Part shown: positions 19,215 through 28,500 of the stretch, piece by piece
Layout: every line of letters starts with the position of its first letter
Numbering within the stretch: position 1 is the stretch's first letter
Assembly (NCBI RefSeq): GCF_024346675.1
Contig: NZ_AP024850.1
Location: forward strand, 2,542,001-2,606,000
Origin: Photobacterium sanguinicancri
GTDB lineage: Bacteria; Pseudomonadota; Gammaproteobacteria; Enterobacterales; Vibrionaceae
DNA: 64,000 nt
Direction of reading: 5' to 3'
Notes under the pieces: generated by a model
The model's input: the letters and a program-made list of their open reading frames with translations, nothing else
Told to the model about the DNA's origin: nothing
The model's database searches: none
Translations under genes and position numbers: made by a program

Positions 19215-20657
19215 ATGGACAAACAGAATGTAAGACTACCTTCGCTAATGCAAGTAGTCCTAGCTCTAGGCATTTTCCTTGCTCTGGCATTTTCTTTCAC
19301 CGCAAAACTTGATTTACCCATCCAACTAGCACTCTACATTGGTTGGTTCGTCATCATCGCTTTAGGCGTTAAGCTTGGCCATGATTACAAGTCATTAGAA
19401 AAAGCGGCAACAAAAGGTATTGCTAACGGTTTAGGTGCAGTGCTCATCCTACTGGCAGTAGGTGCTCTTGTAGGTACATGGATTGCGGGCGGTATCGTTC
19501 CAACCATTATTTATTATGGTCTTCAAGCTATTCACCCTTCGATCTTCCTTTTAGCGACCATGATCATCTGTTCACTAACAGCACTTGCGACAGGTACCTC
19601 TTGGGGTGCGGCTGGTACTGCGGGTATTGCAATGATGGGCATTGGTCAAGGCTTGGGTATTCCAGCACCAATGACAGCAGGTGCGGTTCTTTCGGGCTGT
19701 TACTTCGGTGATAAATTATCACCACTGTCTGATTCAGTGATTCTAGCGTCTTCTATGTCTAACGTAGAAGTAATGGAACACATCAAAGGCATGCTACCTA
19801 TCGCGTTAATCAGTTACATCATTACCGGTATTCTATTTACTGGTGCTGGCCTGCACTACGCGGGTAATGTTGATATGGCACAGGTTGACTCTGTTATTCT
19901 TGCAATGGAACAACAGTTCGTTATTACGCCACTGTCATTTATCCCTGTGATTATCGTTCTTGGCCTACTGGCTATGCGTATGCCTTCTTTCCCTGTTATC
20001 TCTCTAGGCTCTCTACTGGGTATTGTGTGGGCGGTAATGGTTCAAGATATGGACCCGCTTGTTGCATTCAACACAGCATGGGCACCATTCTCTATCAGCT
20101 CTGGCGTTGACTTCATCGATGCAATCTTAAACCGTGGCGGCATGTCATCTATGCTAGGTTCGGTAGCGGTTATCGTCTTTGGTCTTGGTTTTGGTGGCTT
20201 ACTGGATAAAGTTGGTGTTCTACAAACTATCGCTAAGCTATTCGAAAAACGTGTTAACTCTGCAGGTAGCCTATCTGTATCGACTATCGCAACGGCGTTC
20301 TTAGGTAACGTATTTGGTTCTGCGATGTACGTATCACTAATCCTAACCCCTAAGATTTGTGCGAAGAACTACGACCGTCTAGGTTACCAACGTAAGAACC
20401 TATCTCGTAACGCAGAGTTCGGTGGCACGTTAACATCAGGTATGGTGCCGTGGAGTGATAACGGTATTTACATGGCCAGTATCCTTGGCGTGGCAACCTT
20501 CTCTTACGCACCATTCATGTGGTTAAGCTTCGTATGTATTATCGTAACGATTGTAACGTCTTACATGGGTTGGTTCGTGGACCGTTGTCCACCAACGTCA
20601 CAAGCTGAAATTGATGCAAAAGCAGAAGAAGCTGAGCTAAAAACGCAAACTGCGTAA
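19215..20657 (+). CDS. nhaC: Na+/H+ antiporter NhaC family
   Basis: The product is a 480-residue inner-membrane antiporter with about eleven hydrophobic segments. It has NhaC-family motifs TALATGTSWGAAGTAGIAM, GDKLSPLSDSVILAS and GTLTSGMVPWSDNGIYMAS. Members exchange Na+ for protons; some vibrio paralogues are suspected lysine transporters. The frame opens at 19152, but ATG at 19215 preceded by AAGGTTAAGAAG fits the family start. A TTCG-loop terminator follows. The next genes (yjiH, yjiG, peptidase) have a separate 400-base leader, so it is probably its own unit. Confidence 0.85.
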   Translation: MDKQNVRLPSLMQVVLALGIFLALAFSFTAKLDLPIQLALYIGWFVIIALGVKLGHDYKSLEKAATKGIANGLGAVLILLAVGALVGTWIAGGIVPTIIYYGLQAIHPSIFLLATMIICSLTALATGTSWGAAGTAGIAMMGIGQGLGIPAPMTAGAVLSGCYFGDKLSPLSDSVILASSMSNVEVMEHIKGMLPIALISYIITGILFTGAGLHYAGNVDMAQVDSVILAMEQQFVITPLSFIPVIIVLGLLAMRMPSFPVISLGSLLGIVWAVMVQDMDPLVAFNTAWAPFSISSGVDFIDAILNRGGMSSMLGSVAVIVFGLGFGGLLDKVGVLQTIAKLFEKRVNSAGSLSVSTIATAFLGNVFGSAMYVSLILTPKICAKNYDRLGYQRKNLSRNAEFGGTLTSGMVPWSDNGIYMASILGVATFSYAPFMWLSFVCIIVTIVTSYMGWFVDRCPPTSQAEIDAKAEEAELKTQTA

Positions 20658-20683
20658 TAAATAGTTACAATTTTTATCAACAG

Positions 20684-20711
20684 AAAAGAGCACTTCGGTG
20701 CTCTTTTTTTT
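20684..20711 (+). terminator. Intrinsic terminator after nhaC
   Basis: A 10-bp stem (20684-20693 with 20698-20707) closed by a TTCG loop runs into eight or more T residues. Confidence 0.9.
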
Positions 20712-20828
20712 GCTTGAAATTATAGATAAACCAAACTTATCAACACCATTACTTTTACTTATCCTATTGATTTAACTGTACTTTAATCATCTCTCTTTTG
20801 CTTGATTACAATTTATGAATAGATAATT

Positions 20829-20850
20829 AATGGCGATCAAGATCACATCT
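20829..20850 (+). promoter_or_regulatory. CRP-like binding site
   Basis: The 22 bases, with core GCGATCAAGATCACAT, match the symmetric CRP consensus at 17 positions by my count; the right half (GATCACAT) is perfect. It lies about 205 bases before yjiH, compatible with catabolite control of the yjiHG-peptidase genes. The assignment rests on sequence only. Confidence 0.5.
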
Positions 20851-20891
20851 ACAATCAACTAATCCTATAGTGTTACATTTCGGTAGCCAAC

Positions 20892-20905
20892 TTGACCCCG
20901 GTCAA
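20892..20905. promoter_or_regulatory. Perfect palindrome TTGACC-CC-GGTCAA
   Basis: A perfect 6-2-6 inverted repeat lies 150 bases before the yjiH start. It is compact and symmetric, as expected for a dimeric regulator site, but I cannot name the regulator. Confidence 0.35.
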
Positions 20906-20969
20906 TTACTTAGCGGCCTATTTAGCGAAAATACCCCTGTTTTTTATTTCCCACGTCCATTTTGACTCC

Positions 20970-20987
20970 AATGTGTTATTTCACATT
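20970..20987. promoter_or_regulatory. Inverted repeat AATGTG-N6-CACATT
   Basis: A perfect 6-6-6 inverted repeat lies 67 bases before the yjiH ATG, close to where a promoter would sit. It resembles a CRP half-site pair with the wrong spacing, so another regulator is more likely. Confidence 0.35.
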
Positions 20988-21054
20988 ATTAACAGGTCAT
21001 GAATGTATTTGTGGTTTTATCGCAGTGCGATGTTGATTCCTATGAGGTAACACT

Positions 21055-21786
21055 ATGAGCAATCCAGCGGAACAAGGCCGCAAAGTCACGATCGGCAGTT
21101 ACATTGCCCTCGCCTTTGCTGTTGTCTTCTTTTCAGGTCTTTTACAGTCAAATGAGTGGTATGGCGTTTTCGATTTCACCACGCTAAACGGTTCGTTTGG
21201 TAGCGTTGTTTATTCTGTTAATGAAACTGCAGATGGTATCCAAACAGCAGCCACCTCTATGCGCGGCAAAGGCGGTAGCGGTGCACGTGATGGCTTCCTA
21301 TTTGCACTAACCCTGATCCCAACAGTAATGTTTGCTTTAGGTATGATTAACGTACTTGAACATTACGGCGCACTGGATGCTGCTCGTAAACTGTTAACAC
21401 CTCTTCTTCGTCCATTAATGGGTATTCCTGGTAACTCAGGCCTTGCTCTAATTGCATCACTACAAAGTACTGATGCCGGTGCAGCGATGACCCGTCAGCT
21501 AAAAGATGAAGGTCACCTCACCAAGCGCGAAACCGATGTTTTCACTATGTTCCAATTCTCAGCGGGTGCTGCGATTGTAAACTTCTTCTCTTCTGGTGCC
21601 GTGCTATTCACCCTAACGAATATGGATGGTACGCCTGCAGTAACATCATCAATTGGCTTAGCTGTGGCTATCATGTTCATCTTCAAATTTGTGGGTGCAA
21701 ACATGTTCCGTCTTTACCTAAACATTACAGAAGGTAAAGAAGACAAATCAGACAAGAAACCAGAAATGACAGAGGAGACAGCATAA
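21055..21786 (+). CDS. yjiH: YjiH family membrane protein (nucleoside-recognition/gate domain)
   Basis: The 243-residue inner-membrane protein has about five hydrophobic segments. It carries the gate (nucleoside recognition) domain shared with SpmA/SpmB and FeoB-type carriers, with ARKLLTPLLRPLMGIPGNSGL as a typical amphipathic gate stretch. Its start has GAGG seven bases ahead. The yjiG start overlaps its stop (TAATG), so the two are translationally coupled and probably form one two-part transporter. The E. coli yjiH-yjiG pair lies next to iadA, a dipeptidase gene; here a peptidase gene also follows. Transport of peptides or amino acids is therefore plausible but unproven. Confidence 0.82.
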   Translation: MSNPAEQGRKVTIGSYIALAFAVVFFSGLLQSNEWYGVFDFTTLNGSFGSVVYSVNETADGIQTAATSMRGKGGSGARDGFLFALTLIPTVMFALGMINVLEHYGALDAARKLLTPLLRPLMGIPGNSGLALIASLQSTDAGAAMTRQLKDEGHLTKRETDVFTMFQFSAGAAIVNFFSSGAVLFTLTNMDGTPAVTSSIGLAVAIMFIFKFVGANMFRLYLNITEGKEDKSDKKPEMTEETA

Positions 21787-22247
21787 TGACTGCCGCTAAA
21801 AAACCAATGGTGACTGACATCTTCGTTGAAGGTGCTAAAAAAGGCTGGGTTATAGCAACAACCTCTACCGTTCCTAACGTATTGATGGCTTTTGTTATCA
21901 TCAAAGCACTACAAATTACCGGCGCACTGGATCTAATGGGTACATTGTTCTCGCCTGTTATGGCTATCTTCGGCCTACCAGGTGAAGCAGCTGCCGTACT
22001 TATCGGTGCATGGATGTCGATGGGTGGTGCTGTTGGTGTGGTTATCACACTGTTTGACCAAGGTATTCTTAATGGTCAGCACATCGCAATCCTTGCACCT
22101 GCGATTTACCTAATGGGTTCTCAGGTACAATACATGGGCCGTATCATGGGTCCTATTGGTACTGAAGGTCGCTACATCCCTGTGATGATTGCACTCTCTG
22201 TACTGAATGCTTTCGCCGCAATGTTTGTAATGAACATTTTGGTGTAA
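21786..22247 (+). CDS. yjiG: YjiG family membrane protein (nucleoside-recognition/gate domain)
   Basis: The 153-residue membrane protein has four hydrophobic segments and a gate domain (TLFSPVMAIFGLPGEAAAVLIG). It starts at the ATG overlapping the yjiH stop by one base, behind AGAGGAGAC. It is the smaller half of the YjiH/YjiG pair, analogous to the SpmA/SpmB split. The downstream peptidase gene starts 93 bases later, after a modest hairpin at 22255-22273, so partial read-through is possible. Confidence 0.82.
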   Translation: MTAAKKPMVTDIFVEGAKKGWVIATTSTVPNVLMAFVIIKALQITGALDLMGTLFSPVMAIFGLPGEAAAVLIGAWMSMGGAVGVVITLFDQGILNGQHIAILAPAIYLMGSQVQYMGRIMGPIGTEGRYIPVMIALSVLNAFAAMFVMNILV

Positions 22248-22254
22248 ACACTTT

Positions 22255-22278
22255 AAGGGCCTTACAGGCCCTTTCTTA
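22255..22278 (+). terminator. Hairpin after yjiG
   Basis: AAGGGCCT (22255-22262) pairs with AGGCCCTT (22266-22273) around a 3-base loop, followed by TTCTTATTTTA. The broken T-run suggests incomplete termination before the peptidase gene. Confidence 0.6.
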
Positions 22279-22340
22279 TTTTATTCGCATTATTCCCCTT
22301 ATTTCCTTTCTCTCCTAAATAAGGGCGTTTTGGAGTCAAT

Positions 22341-23477
22341 ATGAGCATTTCCCTACAAGATTTTTCACTAGAAAACTACTTAGAAGAACTTCGTCCATTA
22401 ATCGATGTTGATTGCGGTACTTTGACCAAAGAAGGCATCGAAGTGATTGCCAACCAAATGGAAAAGAAATATCTCGACATGGGCTGGTACGTTAAGCGCG
22501 TCGACTGTGGCATTGCTGGCACTGGCCTTGAAGTTCGTAACAAGCCTGATTCAGAGCAAATCGATGTGATGATGATTGGCCACATGGACACCGTATTCCC
22601 AGTTGGGACCGTAGCGGCTCGCCCAATGACGACCGATGAAAACCGTGCCTATGGCCCTGGTGTTTCAGACATGAAATCAGGTCTTTTGAACGTTGTTTAT
22701 GCCCTACGTAACATCGATAAAGCAGTTACTGATAAGCTGTCTATCTGCATTTGCATGAACCCTGATGAAGAAATCGGCTCACTACATTCTGAAGAGTGGC
22801 TAAAAAGCGTTGCTGTTAACGCGAAGAACGTTTTGGTTGCAGAAGCTGCGCGTGCTGATGGTTCGCTAGTAAAAGCGCGTAAAGGTATGGCTCGCTACCG
22901 TTTAGGCTTTGCCGGTAAAGCAGCGCACGCAGGTAACGATCCACAAAGTGGCCGTAGTGCAATCACTGAAATGGCAAACTGGGTTCTTGCTATCAATGCT
23001 CTCACTAACTTTGAAACTGGCACCACTCTGAACGTGGGTGTGGTTAACGGTGGTGCAGGCGCAAACATTGTTCCTGATCACGCTGAAGCCGTGGTTGATG
23101 TACGTTTCTGGGATAACGATGAGTATGCGGAGGCCGATGCAAAAATCCGCGCACTAACAGAAACACCGTTTGTTGATGGCGTAACGATTACGGTAGAGCG
23201 TGAAGCACATAAACCGTCTATGGTGCCATCTGAAAAAACAGAAGCATTAATGGCATTAGTAGAGCAATCTGGTCAAGAGCTGGGTATTGATATTAAATGG
23301 CAAGAAGTCGGTGGCGGTTCAGATGCTAACCTAACGGCGGTAATGGGAATTCCAACTCTGGATGGTTTTGGCCCAGCAGGTGCTGGTTTCCACAGTGCAG
23401 ATGAATATTTAGAGTTAAATACTATTGAACCACGCGTGCAACTACTGATGCGTGTTCTTGAAAAATTAGCGGCGTAG
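22341..23477 (+). CDS. M20 family zinc peptidase, glutamate carboxypeptidase-like
   Basis: The 378-residue cytoplasmic M20 metallopeptidase is similar to carboxypeptidase G2 and related amidohydrolases. Dinuclear zinc ligands and catalytic residues are visible: H81 and D83 (GHMDTVFP), bridging D110 (GVSDMKSG), E143/E144 (PDEEIGS), E168 (VAEAARADGS) and a late histidine in AGFHSADEY. The dimerisation lid begins near GKAAHAGNDPQSG. It has no signal peptide, so the substrate must be imported, possibly by the adjacent YjiH/YjiG pair. Glutamate-containing peptides or N-acyl amino acids are possible substrates. The start has a weak TTTTGGAG site. Confidence 0.86.
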   Translation: MSISLQDFSLENYLEELRPLIDVDCGTLTKEGIEVIANQMEKKYLDMGWYVKRVDCGIAGTGLEVRNKPDSEQIDVMMIGHMDTVFPVGTVAARPMTTDENRAYGPGVSDMKSGLLNVVYALRNIDKAVTDKLSICICMNPDEEIGSLHSEEWLKSVAVNAKNVLVAEAARADGSLVKARKGMARYRLGFAGKAAHAGNDPQSGRSAITEMANWVLAINALTNFETGTTLNVGVVNGGAGANIVPDHAEAVVDVRFWDNDEYAEADAKIRALTETPFVDGVTITVEREAHKPSMVPSEKTEALMALVEQSGQELGIDIKWQEVGGGSDANLTAVMGIPTLDGFGPAGAGFHSADEYLELNTIEPRVQLLMRVLEKLAA

Positions 23478-23495
23478 TCATTCGTTAATTTGATC

Positions 23496-23534
23496 AAAAA
23501 GGGCGTTTAGCATCGCAGCTAAACGCCCTTTTTT
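23496..23534 (+). terminator. Strong terminator after M20 peptidase gene
   Basis: An 11-bp GC-rich stem (23501-23511 with 23518-23528) is extended by A:T pairs, with a 6-base loop and a T-run. It also has an A-run on the left and may serve the convergent small gene at 23569. Confidence 0.88.
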
Positions 23535-23568
23535 AATCTTGCATATTTACAAGAATACGCTCAAAGCG

Positions 23569-23736
23569 TTAATTAATAAAATCAACCTTTTCAGCATATT
23601 TCACTTCTTCACAAGGAAGTAGCCCTCTTTCTTCACACAACTGACGAAGAAACTTCTCTTTCACTTTTAATAAGTGCTGACGCGATTCTGTGTGTGCTTT
23701 TCTTTGAATGGTGCGTGTCATTCTGGCATAGGTCAT
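23569..23736 (-). CDS. Small basic protein of 55 residues, function unknown
   Basis: This short frame is open from ATG at 23736 to TAA at 23569 and has a purine-rich GAGAAAGG site nine bases upstream. The product begins MTYARMTRTIQRKAH and ends CEEVKYAEKVDFIN. It is strongly charged with a predicted long helix and two cysteines (QLCEERG, LPCEEV). A plausible start signal, a clean stop and a shared terminator support a real gene. I do not recognise a named family. No signal peptide or membrane segment is seen. Confidence 0.55.
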   Translation of the reverse strand: MTYARMTRTIQRKAHTESRQHLLKVKEKFLRQLCEERGLLPCEEVKYAEKVDFIN

Positions 23737-23925
23737 AAATGATCAGCCTTTCTCTATCCCTAACAACGCAATTACACACTATATGCTAGCAACTGCTATC
23801 CGACGCGGAATAGTACCTTAATCACGAATAAACTGAAACAAGAAAAGCACAGTTGCATATTAATAGAAGATCCCTCCTACTCCTTTATAGCTAATCACTC
23901 ATTCCCATACTACATTTCACGACTA

Positions 23926-23948
23926 AAGATGCATTATACTTACAACTT
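23926..23948 (+). promoter_or_regulatory. NsrR-like operator upstream of hcp
   Basis: AAGATGCAT-N5-TTACAACTT matches the published NsrR motif (AAGATGCATTT-like inverted repeat). The left half is perfect and six of nine positions match in the right half. NsrR is a nitric-oxide-sensing [Fe-S] repressor, and hcp is one of its most conserved targets in gammaproteobacteria. It adjoins the FNR-like box by one base. Confidence 0.65.
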
Positions 23949-23949
23949 A

Positions 23950-23963
23950 ATGATCCTGATCAA
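23950..23963 (+). promoter_or_regulatory. FNR-like box upstream of hcp
   Basis: ATGATCCTGATCAA differs from the FNR consensus TTGAT-N4-ATCAA at one base. Placed at -41.5 it predicts a start near 23998 with TATCCT at 23987-23992 as the -10 element, a class II anaerobic promoter layout. The hcp ATG is at 24040. Confidence 0.7.
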
Positions 23964-24039
23964 TGACGATATTAATCGTCACTCGTTATCCTTACCCTAT
24001 AAAGTTGCAAAACAAATACACCTTAAAAAGGATCTAGCA

Positions 24040-25389
24040 ATGTCGAACCTAGCAATGTTCTGTCACCAGTGCTCTATGGCGCAAAGTGGCGGCTGTGGTA
24101 GCACAGGTAAAACACAAGGTACATGTGGTAAAGATGAAAACCTATCACGTCTCCAAGATATTATGATTTTTGGCTTAAAGGGCCTATCAGCATACCGTAC
24201 CCATGCTGACGATCTTGGTGCTGCTACTAAGTCTGTCGACGACGTTATCGCAGAGACACTGTATTTCACGCTGACTAACGTAAACTTCAGCTTCGACCAG
24301 CACATTGCTCAGCTGATGAAAATTGGTGGTGCAGGTAGCGAGATGATGTCTATTCTTGGTGAAGCTCACCACGGTCGCTTAGGGATCCCTACTCCCGTTT
24401 GCGTTCCACAGAATAAAGCTGAAGGTAAAGGCATCCTAGTTACAGGTCACGACCTTGAGTTACTTGAGCGTCTATTGATTGCAACTGAAGGCAAAGGTAT
24501 CAACATCTACACCCACTCAGAGATGTTGCCAGCGCACGGTTACCCTGAACTGCGTAAATACGCGCACCTAAAAGGTAACGTGGGTAAAGCATGGTTCGAT
24601 CAGAAAAAACTGTTCCAACAATGGAACGGTACTATCATTGTTACCACTAACTGTATTGTGCCACCAACAGGCCGCGCAGATTATGCCGATCGTCTATACA
24701 GCTACGGTATTGTCGGTATTGATAACTGCCGTCAACTTGAAGATGACTTCGCACCGCTTATTGAGCAAACACTCGCACTACCTGATATTGAAGGTTTCGA
24801 TAGCGAAGAGACCCTAATGACGGGCCATAACTACAAGACAATTTTGGGTCTAGCACCACAAATTCTTGATGCGGTTAACGCAGGTAAGATTAAGCGATTC
24901 TTCGTGGTTGCGGGTTGTGATAAACCAGGTAAACCGAACGATTACTTCCGCGATCTTGCACTATCTATCCCTGATGACTGCATCATCTTGACGTCTTCTT
25001 GCGGTAAATTCCGCTTTAATGATCACGATTTCGGCACGATTCCTGGCACTGAGATCCCTCGTTACCTCGACCTTGGTCAGTGTAACGACAGCTACGGTGC
25101 AGTAATGATTGCGCTAGCACTAAGCGATGCGATGGGTGTACCTGTAAACGAATTACCAGTGAACATCGTTCTTTCTTGGATGGAGCAAAAAGCGGTACTG
25201 ATCCTACTTGCACTGTTCAACTTAGGTATCCAAAACATCTACTTAGGTCCAAACCCACCAGAGTTTGTAAACGAAGATATCTTTGCGTTCCTACAGCAGC
25301 AGTTCAACCTGCAGCTAACAGGTGATGCACAAGAAGATTTAGTAAAAATGCTAAATCCACAACCAAAAATTGAGGTTGTAGAAGCGTAA
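24040..25389 (+). CDS. hcp: Hybrid cluster protein (hydroxylamine/NO reductase), short class III-like form
   Basis: Hcp carries an ordinary Fe-S cluster and a 4Fe-2S-2O hybrid cluster and reduces nitric oxide or hydroxylamine in the anaerobic cytoplasm. This protein has 449 residues, about 100 fewer than E. coli Hcp, fitting the short class III type. N-terminal cysteines are C8, C11, C19 and C29; the last spacing of nine is longer than I expect for the family. Hybrid-cluster ligand regions are present: GIDNCRQLEDD, VVAGCDKPGKP, LTSSCGKF, LGQCNDSYGA. The frame opens at 23929, but ATG at 24040 with AAAAGGA is the family start. NsrR-like and FNR-like boxes lie upstream. The usual Hcr reductase gene is not adjacent; nifJ and a flavodoxin are. 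Confidence 0.9.
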   Translation: MSNLAMFCHQCSMAQSGGCGSTGKTQGTCGKDENLSRLQDIMIFGLKGLSAYRTHADDLGAATKSVDDVIAETLYFTLTNVNFSFDQHIAQLMKIGGAGSEMMSILGEAHHGRLGIPTPVCVPQNKAEGKGILVTGHDLELLERLLIATEGKGINIYTHSEMLPAHGYPELRKYAHLKGNVGKAWFDQKKLFQQWNGTIIVTTNCIVPPTGRADYADRLYSYGIVGIDNCRQLEDDFAPLIEQTLALPDIEGFDSEETLMTGHNYKTILGLAPQILDAVNAGKIKRFFVVAGCDKPGKPNDYFRDLALSIPDDCIILTSSCGKFRFNDHDFGTIPGTEIPRYLDLGQCNDSYGAVMIALALSDAMGVPVNELPVNIVLSWMEQKAVLILLALFNLGIQNIYLGPNPPEFVNEDIFAFLQQQFNLQLTGDAQEDLVKMLNPQPKIEVVEA

Positions 25390-25402
25390 TACGTTTTTAT
25401 AT

Positions 25403-25491
25403 CTATCCCGTCTACGTTATTCGGCACTAAATCGAATATCGGGATAGACCTCATGAGTCGCTTCCACCCTACCCACTCAGGAAGCGACTCA
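25403..25491. other. Two consecutive hairpins between hcp and nifJ
   Basis: CTATCCCG (25403-25410) pairs with 25440-25447 and encloses a second helix ATTCG/CGAAT (25419-25423 with 25433-25437). A second hairpin pairs 25454-25465 with 25480-25491 as a perfect 12-bp stem with a 14-base loop. Neither is followed by a T-run. They could stabilise or process an hcp-nifJ transcript, act as a Rho-dependent end, or be repeat-like structures. Confidence 0.5.
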
Positions 25492-25547
25492 CCCCACATA
25501 TATTGCTAATAAGAAATTATTACAGTGCTCGTTCGCTGGAGCTTGCT

Positions 25548-28500
25548 ATGTCTGAACAAAAAAATATTTATAAAACATTAGACGGTAATGAAGCCGCTGC
25601 ATCCATCGCTTACCGTTGTAATGAAGTGATCGGTATCTACCCAATCACACCGTCCTCCCCTATGTCTGAAGCCTGTGAGACATGGGAAAGCCAATCAAAG
25701 AAAAACCTGTGGGGACAAGTACCCCGAGTGATTGAAATGCAATCGGAAGGTGGCGCTGCTGGTGCTGTTCACGGCGCATTAATGGCAGGTTCACTGGCAA
25801 CAACCTTTACATCATCACAGGGGTTACTGCTTAAGATCCCTAATATGTATAAAATTGCAGGTGAACTAACACCGTTTGTTATGCATGTTGCCGCGCGTAC
25901 GTTAGCTACCCATGCTTTATCTATTTTTGGCGACCATTCAGATGTCATGGCCGTACGCCAAACGGGCTTTGCCATGCTAGCTGCCAATTCCGTTCAACAA
26001 GCGCACGACTTCTCGCTGATCGCACAAGCCTCGACACTTGATAGCCGCATTCCATTTGTACATTTTTTTGATGGTTTCCGTACCTCGCACGAGATCAACA
26101 AGATCGCCATGATCCATGATGACACCATCACTGACATGATCGATCAAAATACGGTTGATGCATTCCATCAGCGCGGCCTTACGCCTGATGCACCGAGTAT
26201 CCGTGGTACTGCACAAAATCCTGATACCTTCTTCCAGTCTCGAGAAGCTGCCAACTCATTCTATACGGCGTGTCCAGATACCGTCGCAGATAACATGGCG
26301 AAGTTTGCCAAGCTCACTGGCCGTGAATACAAACTGTTTGATTACTACGGTCATCCAGAAGCCACTAACATCATCATTGTGATGGGCTCTGCTACCTCGA
26401 CTGTTCAACAAGCCGTTGATCATCAATTACAAGCAGGCCAAAAAGTGGGCGTGCTCAACGTTCACCTGTACCGACCATTTTCATTGAAGCACTTCTTACA
26501 AGTGCTGCCAGCCAGTGTAAAAAACATTGCGGTGCTCGATCGCACCAAAGAACCAGGTGCAATGGGCGAGCCGCTTTACCTTGATGTAGTAGCAAGCCTC
26601 ACTCAAGCCGTTGCGGCACAGACGCTTAGCCAACTTCCTCGAATTATGGGTGGACGTTACGGCTTATCATCAAAAGAGTTCAACCCAAGCCATGCCAATG
26701 CGATCTTTACTGCAATGGCGGAAGATCGTTTACATCATAATTTTACTGTTGGTATTACCGATGACATCACGCACCTCTCTTTGCCTGTTAAAACGCAAAT
26801 TGATGCCGAGCCAAGCTCTCGCCTTCGTGCGCTATTTTATGGTTTAGGCGCAGATGGCACCGTCAGTGCCAACAAAAACACCATCAAGATCATTGGTGAA
26901 AATACCGATTTACACGCCCAAGGTTACTTCGTCTACGACTCGAAAAAATCAGGCGGTACCACCGTCTCGCATTTACGTATTGATCAGCACCCAGTCGAAG
27001 CACCGTACTTGATCGAGCAAGCAGAGTTCATTGCCTGCCACCAATTCCAATTCATCAATAAATTGGAAATGGTCGAGCGTGCGGCACCGCAAGCGACATT
27101 ACTGCTTAACAGCCCTCACTCGGCTGAAAACGTATGGCAATACCTGCCCCGCGAAGTACAGCAGCAAATCATTGATAAACAGCTGTCTATGTATGTGATT
27201 GATGCTGTATCACTGGCGCGCGAGCTAGGGTTAAAAAATCGCATTAATACCATCATGCAGGCGGGTTTCTTTGCGTTAAGCGAGATGATGCCCACCGAAC
27301 AAGCGCTCGAAAAACTCAATCAAGCGATTGAGCAATCGTACAGTAAGCGTGGCCCAGCCATTGTCGAAGCGAACCAAAAAGCGGTGGCCGCAACCGTTGC
27401 CCGTATTGAGCAAGTGACGATTCCAAGCACAGTAACCAGCACTTTCTCTCGCCCTGCAGTTGTTAGCGAGCGGGCGCCAGATCTAGTCAAACACGTCAGT
27501 GCCATGATGATGGCCGATAAAGGCGACTTACTACCAGTAAGTGCTTTCCCTGTTGATGGCACATGGCCAACCGCCACCAGTCAATGGGAAAAACGCAACA
27601 TTGCCCAAGAAATTCCAGTATGGGAAGAAGACCTTTGTACCCAATGTAATATCTGTACTTTGGTTTGCCCACACGCAGCAATCAGAGCAAAAGCCGTCAA
27701 TGCTGATGACTTAGCTGACGCACCAGAAGGCTTTAAAGTCACAGAATACAAGCAACGTGATTTCAAAGGGCAGCAATACACCCTCCAAGTTTCACCACAG
27801 GACTGTACGGGCTGTAATCTCTGTACTATGGCTTGCCCTGCAAGTGATAAAGACGACCCAAGCCGTAAGGCCATCAACTTGCAACCAAAAGTTGAACACA
27901 TTGAAAGCCAAAGTGAAAACTACCAGTACTTCACTGAACTACCTGAGCTTGCTCGCATCGATATTAAGCGAATCGATGCTCGTAGCAGTCAATTGTTACA
28001 ACCCTTGTTTGAGTTCTCTGGTGCATGTTCTGGCTGTGGCGAAACCTCTTATATCAAGCTACTCACCCAACTGTTTGGTGATCGTATGCTAATCGCCAAT
28101 GCAACAGGCTGTTCTTCTATCTACGGTGGTAACTTACCGACAACGCCGTATGCGGTAGACAAAAACGGCCGTGGTCCTGCGTGGGCAAACTCTCTATTTG
28201 AAGATAACGCTGAATTTGGTTTGGGTATGCGTCTTGCGCTCAACAGTAAACGCGATCGCGTATTGCATTTACTAGAACAAGTTGCCGATGTGATCCCAAC
28301 CGAATTACGTGAACAACTCATCAATGACGCTTTCGACAGTAGCGAAGCGGCCGTGTGCCGTCAGCGCGACAACGTCAACAAACTCCGAGCTCAACTTGAT
28401 TTCTCGCATCAAGCACTCATCAACAGCGCAGATGATTTAGTCGCCAAAAGTAACTGGATTGTCGGTGGTGACGGCTGGGCATATGACATCGACTTTGGTG

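Larger units (their letters stand above)
20658..21054. other. Non-coding regulatory region upstream of yjiH
   Basis: After the nhaC terminator this 400-base region holds a CRP-like site (20829-20850), the perfect palindrome at 20892-20905 and the inverted repeat at 20970-20987. A GAGG ribosome-binding site lies before the yjiH start. No ORF is credible here. Confidence 0.6.
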
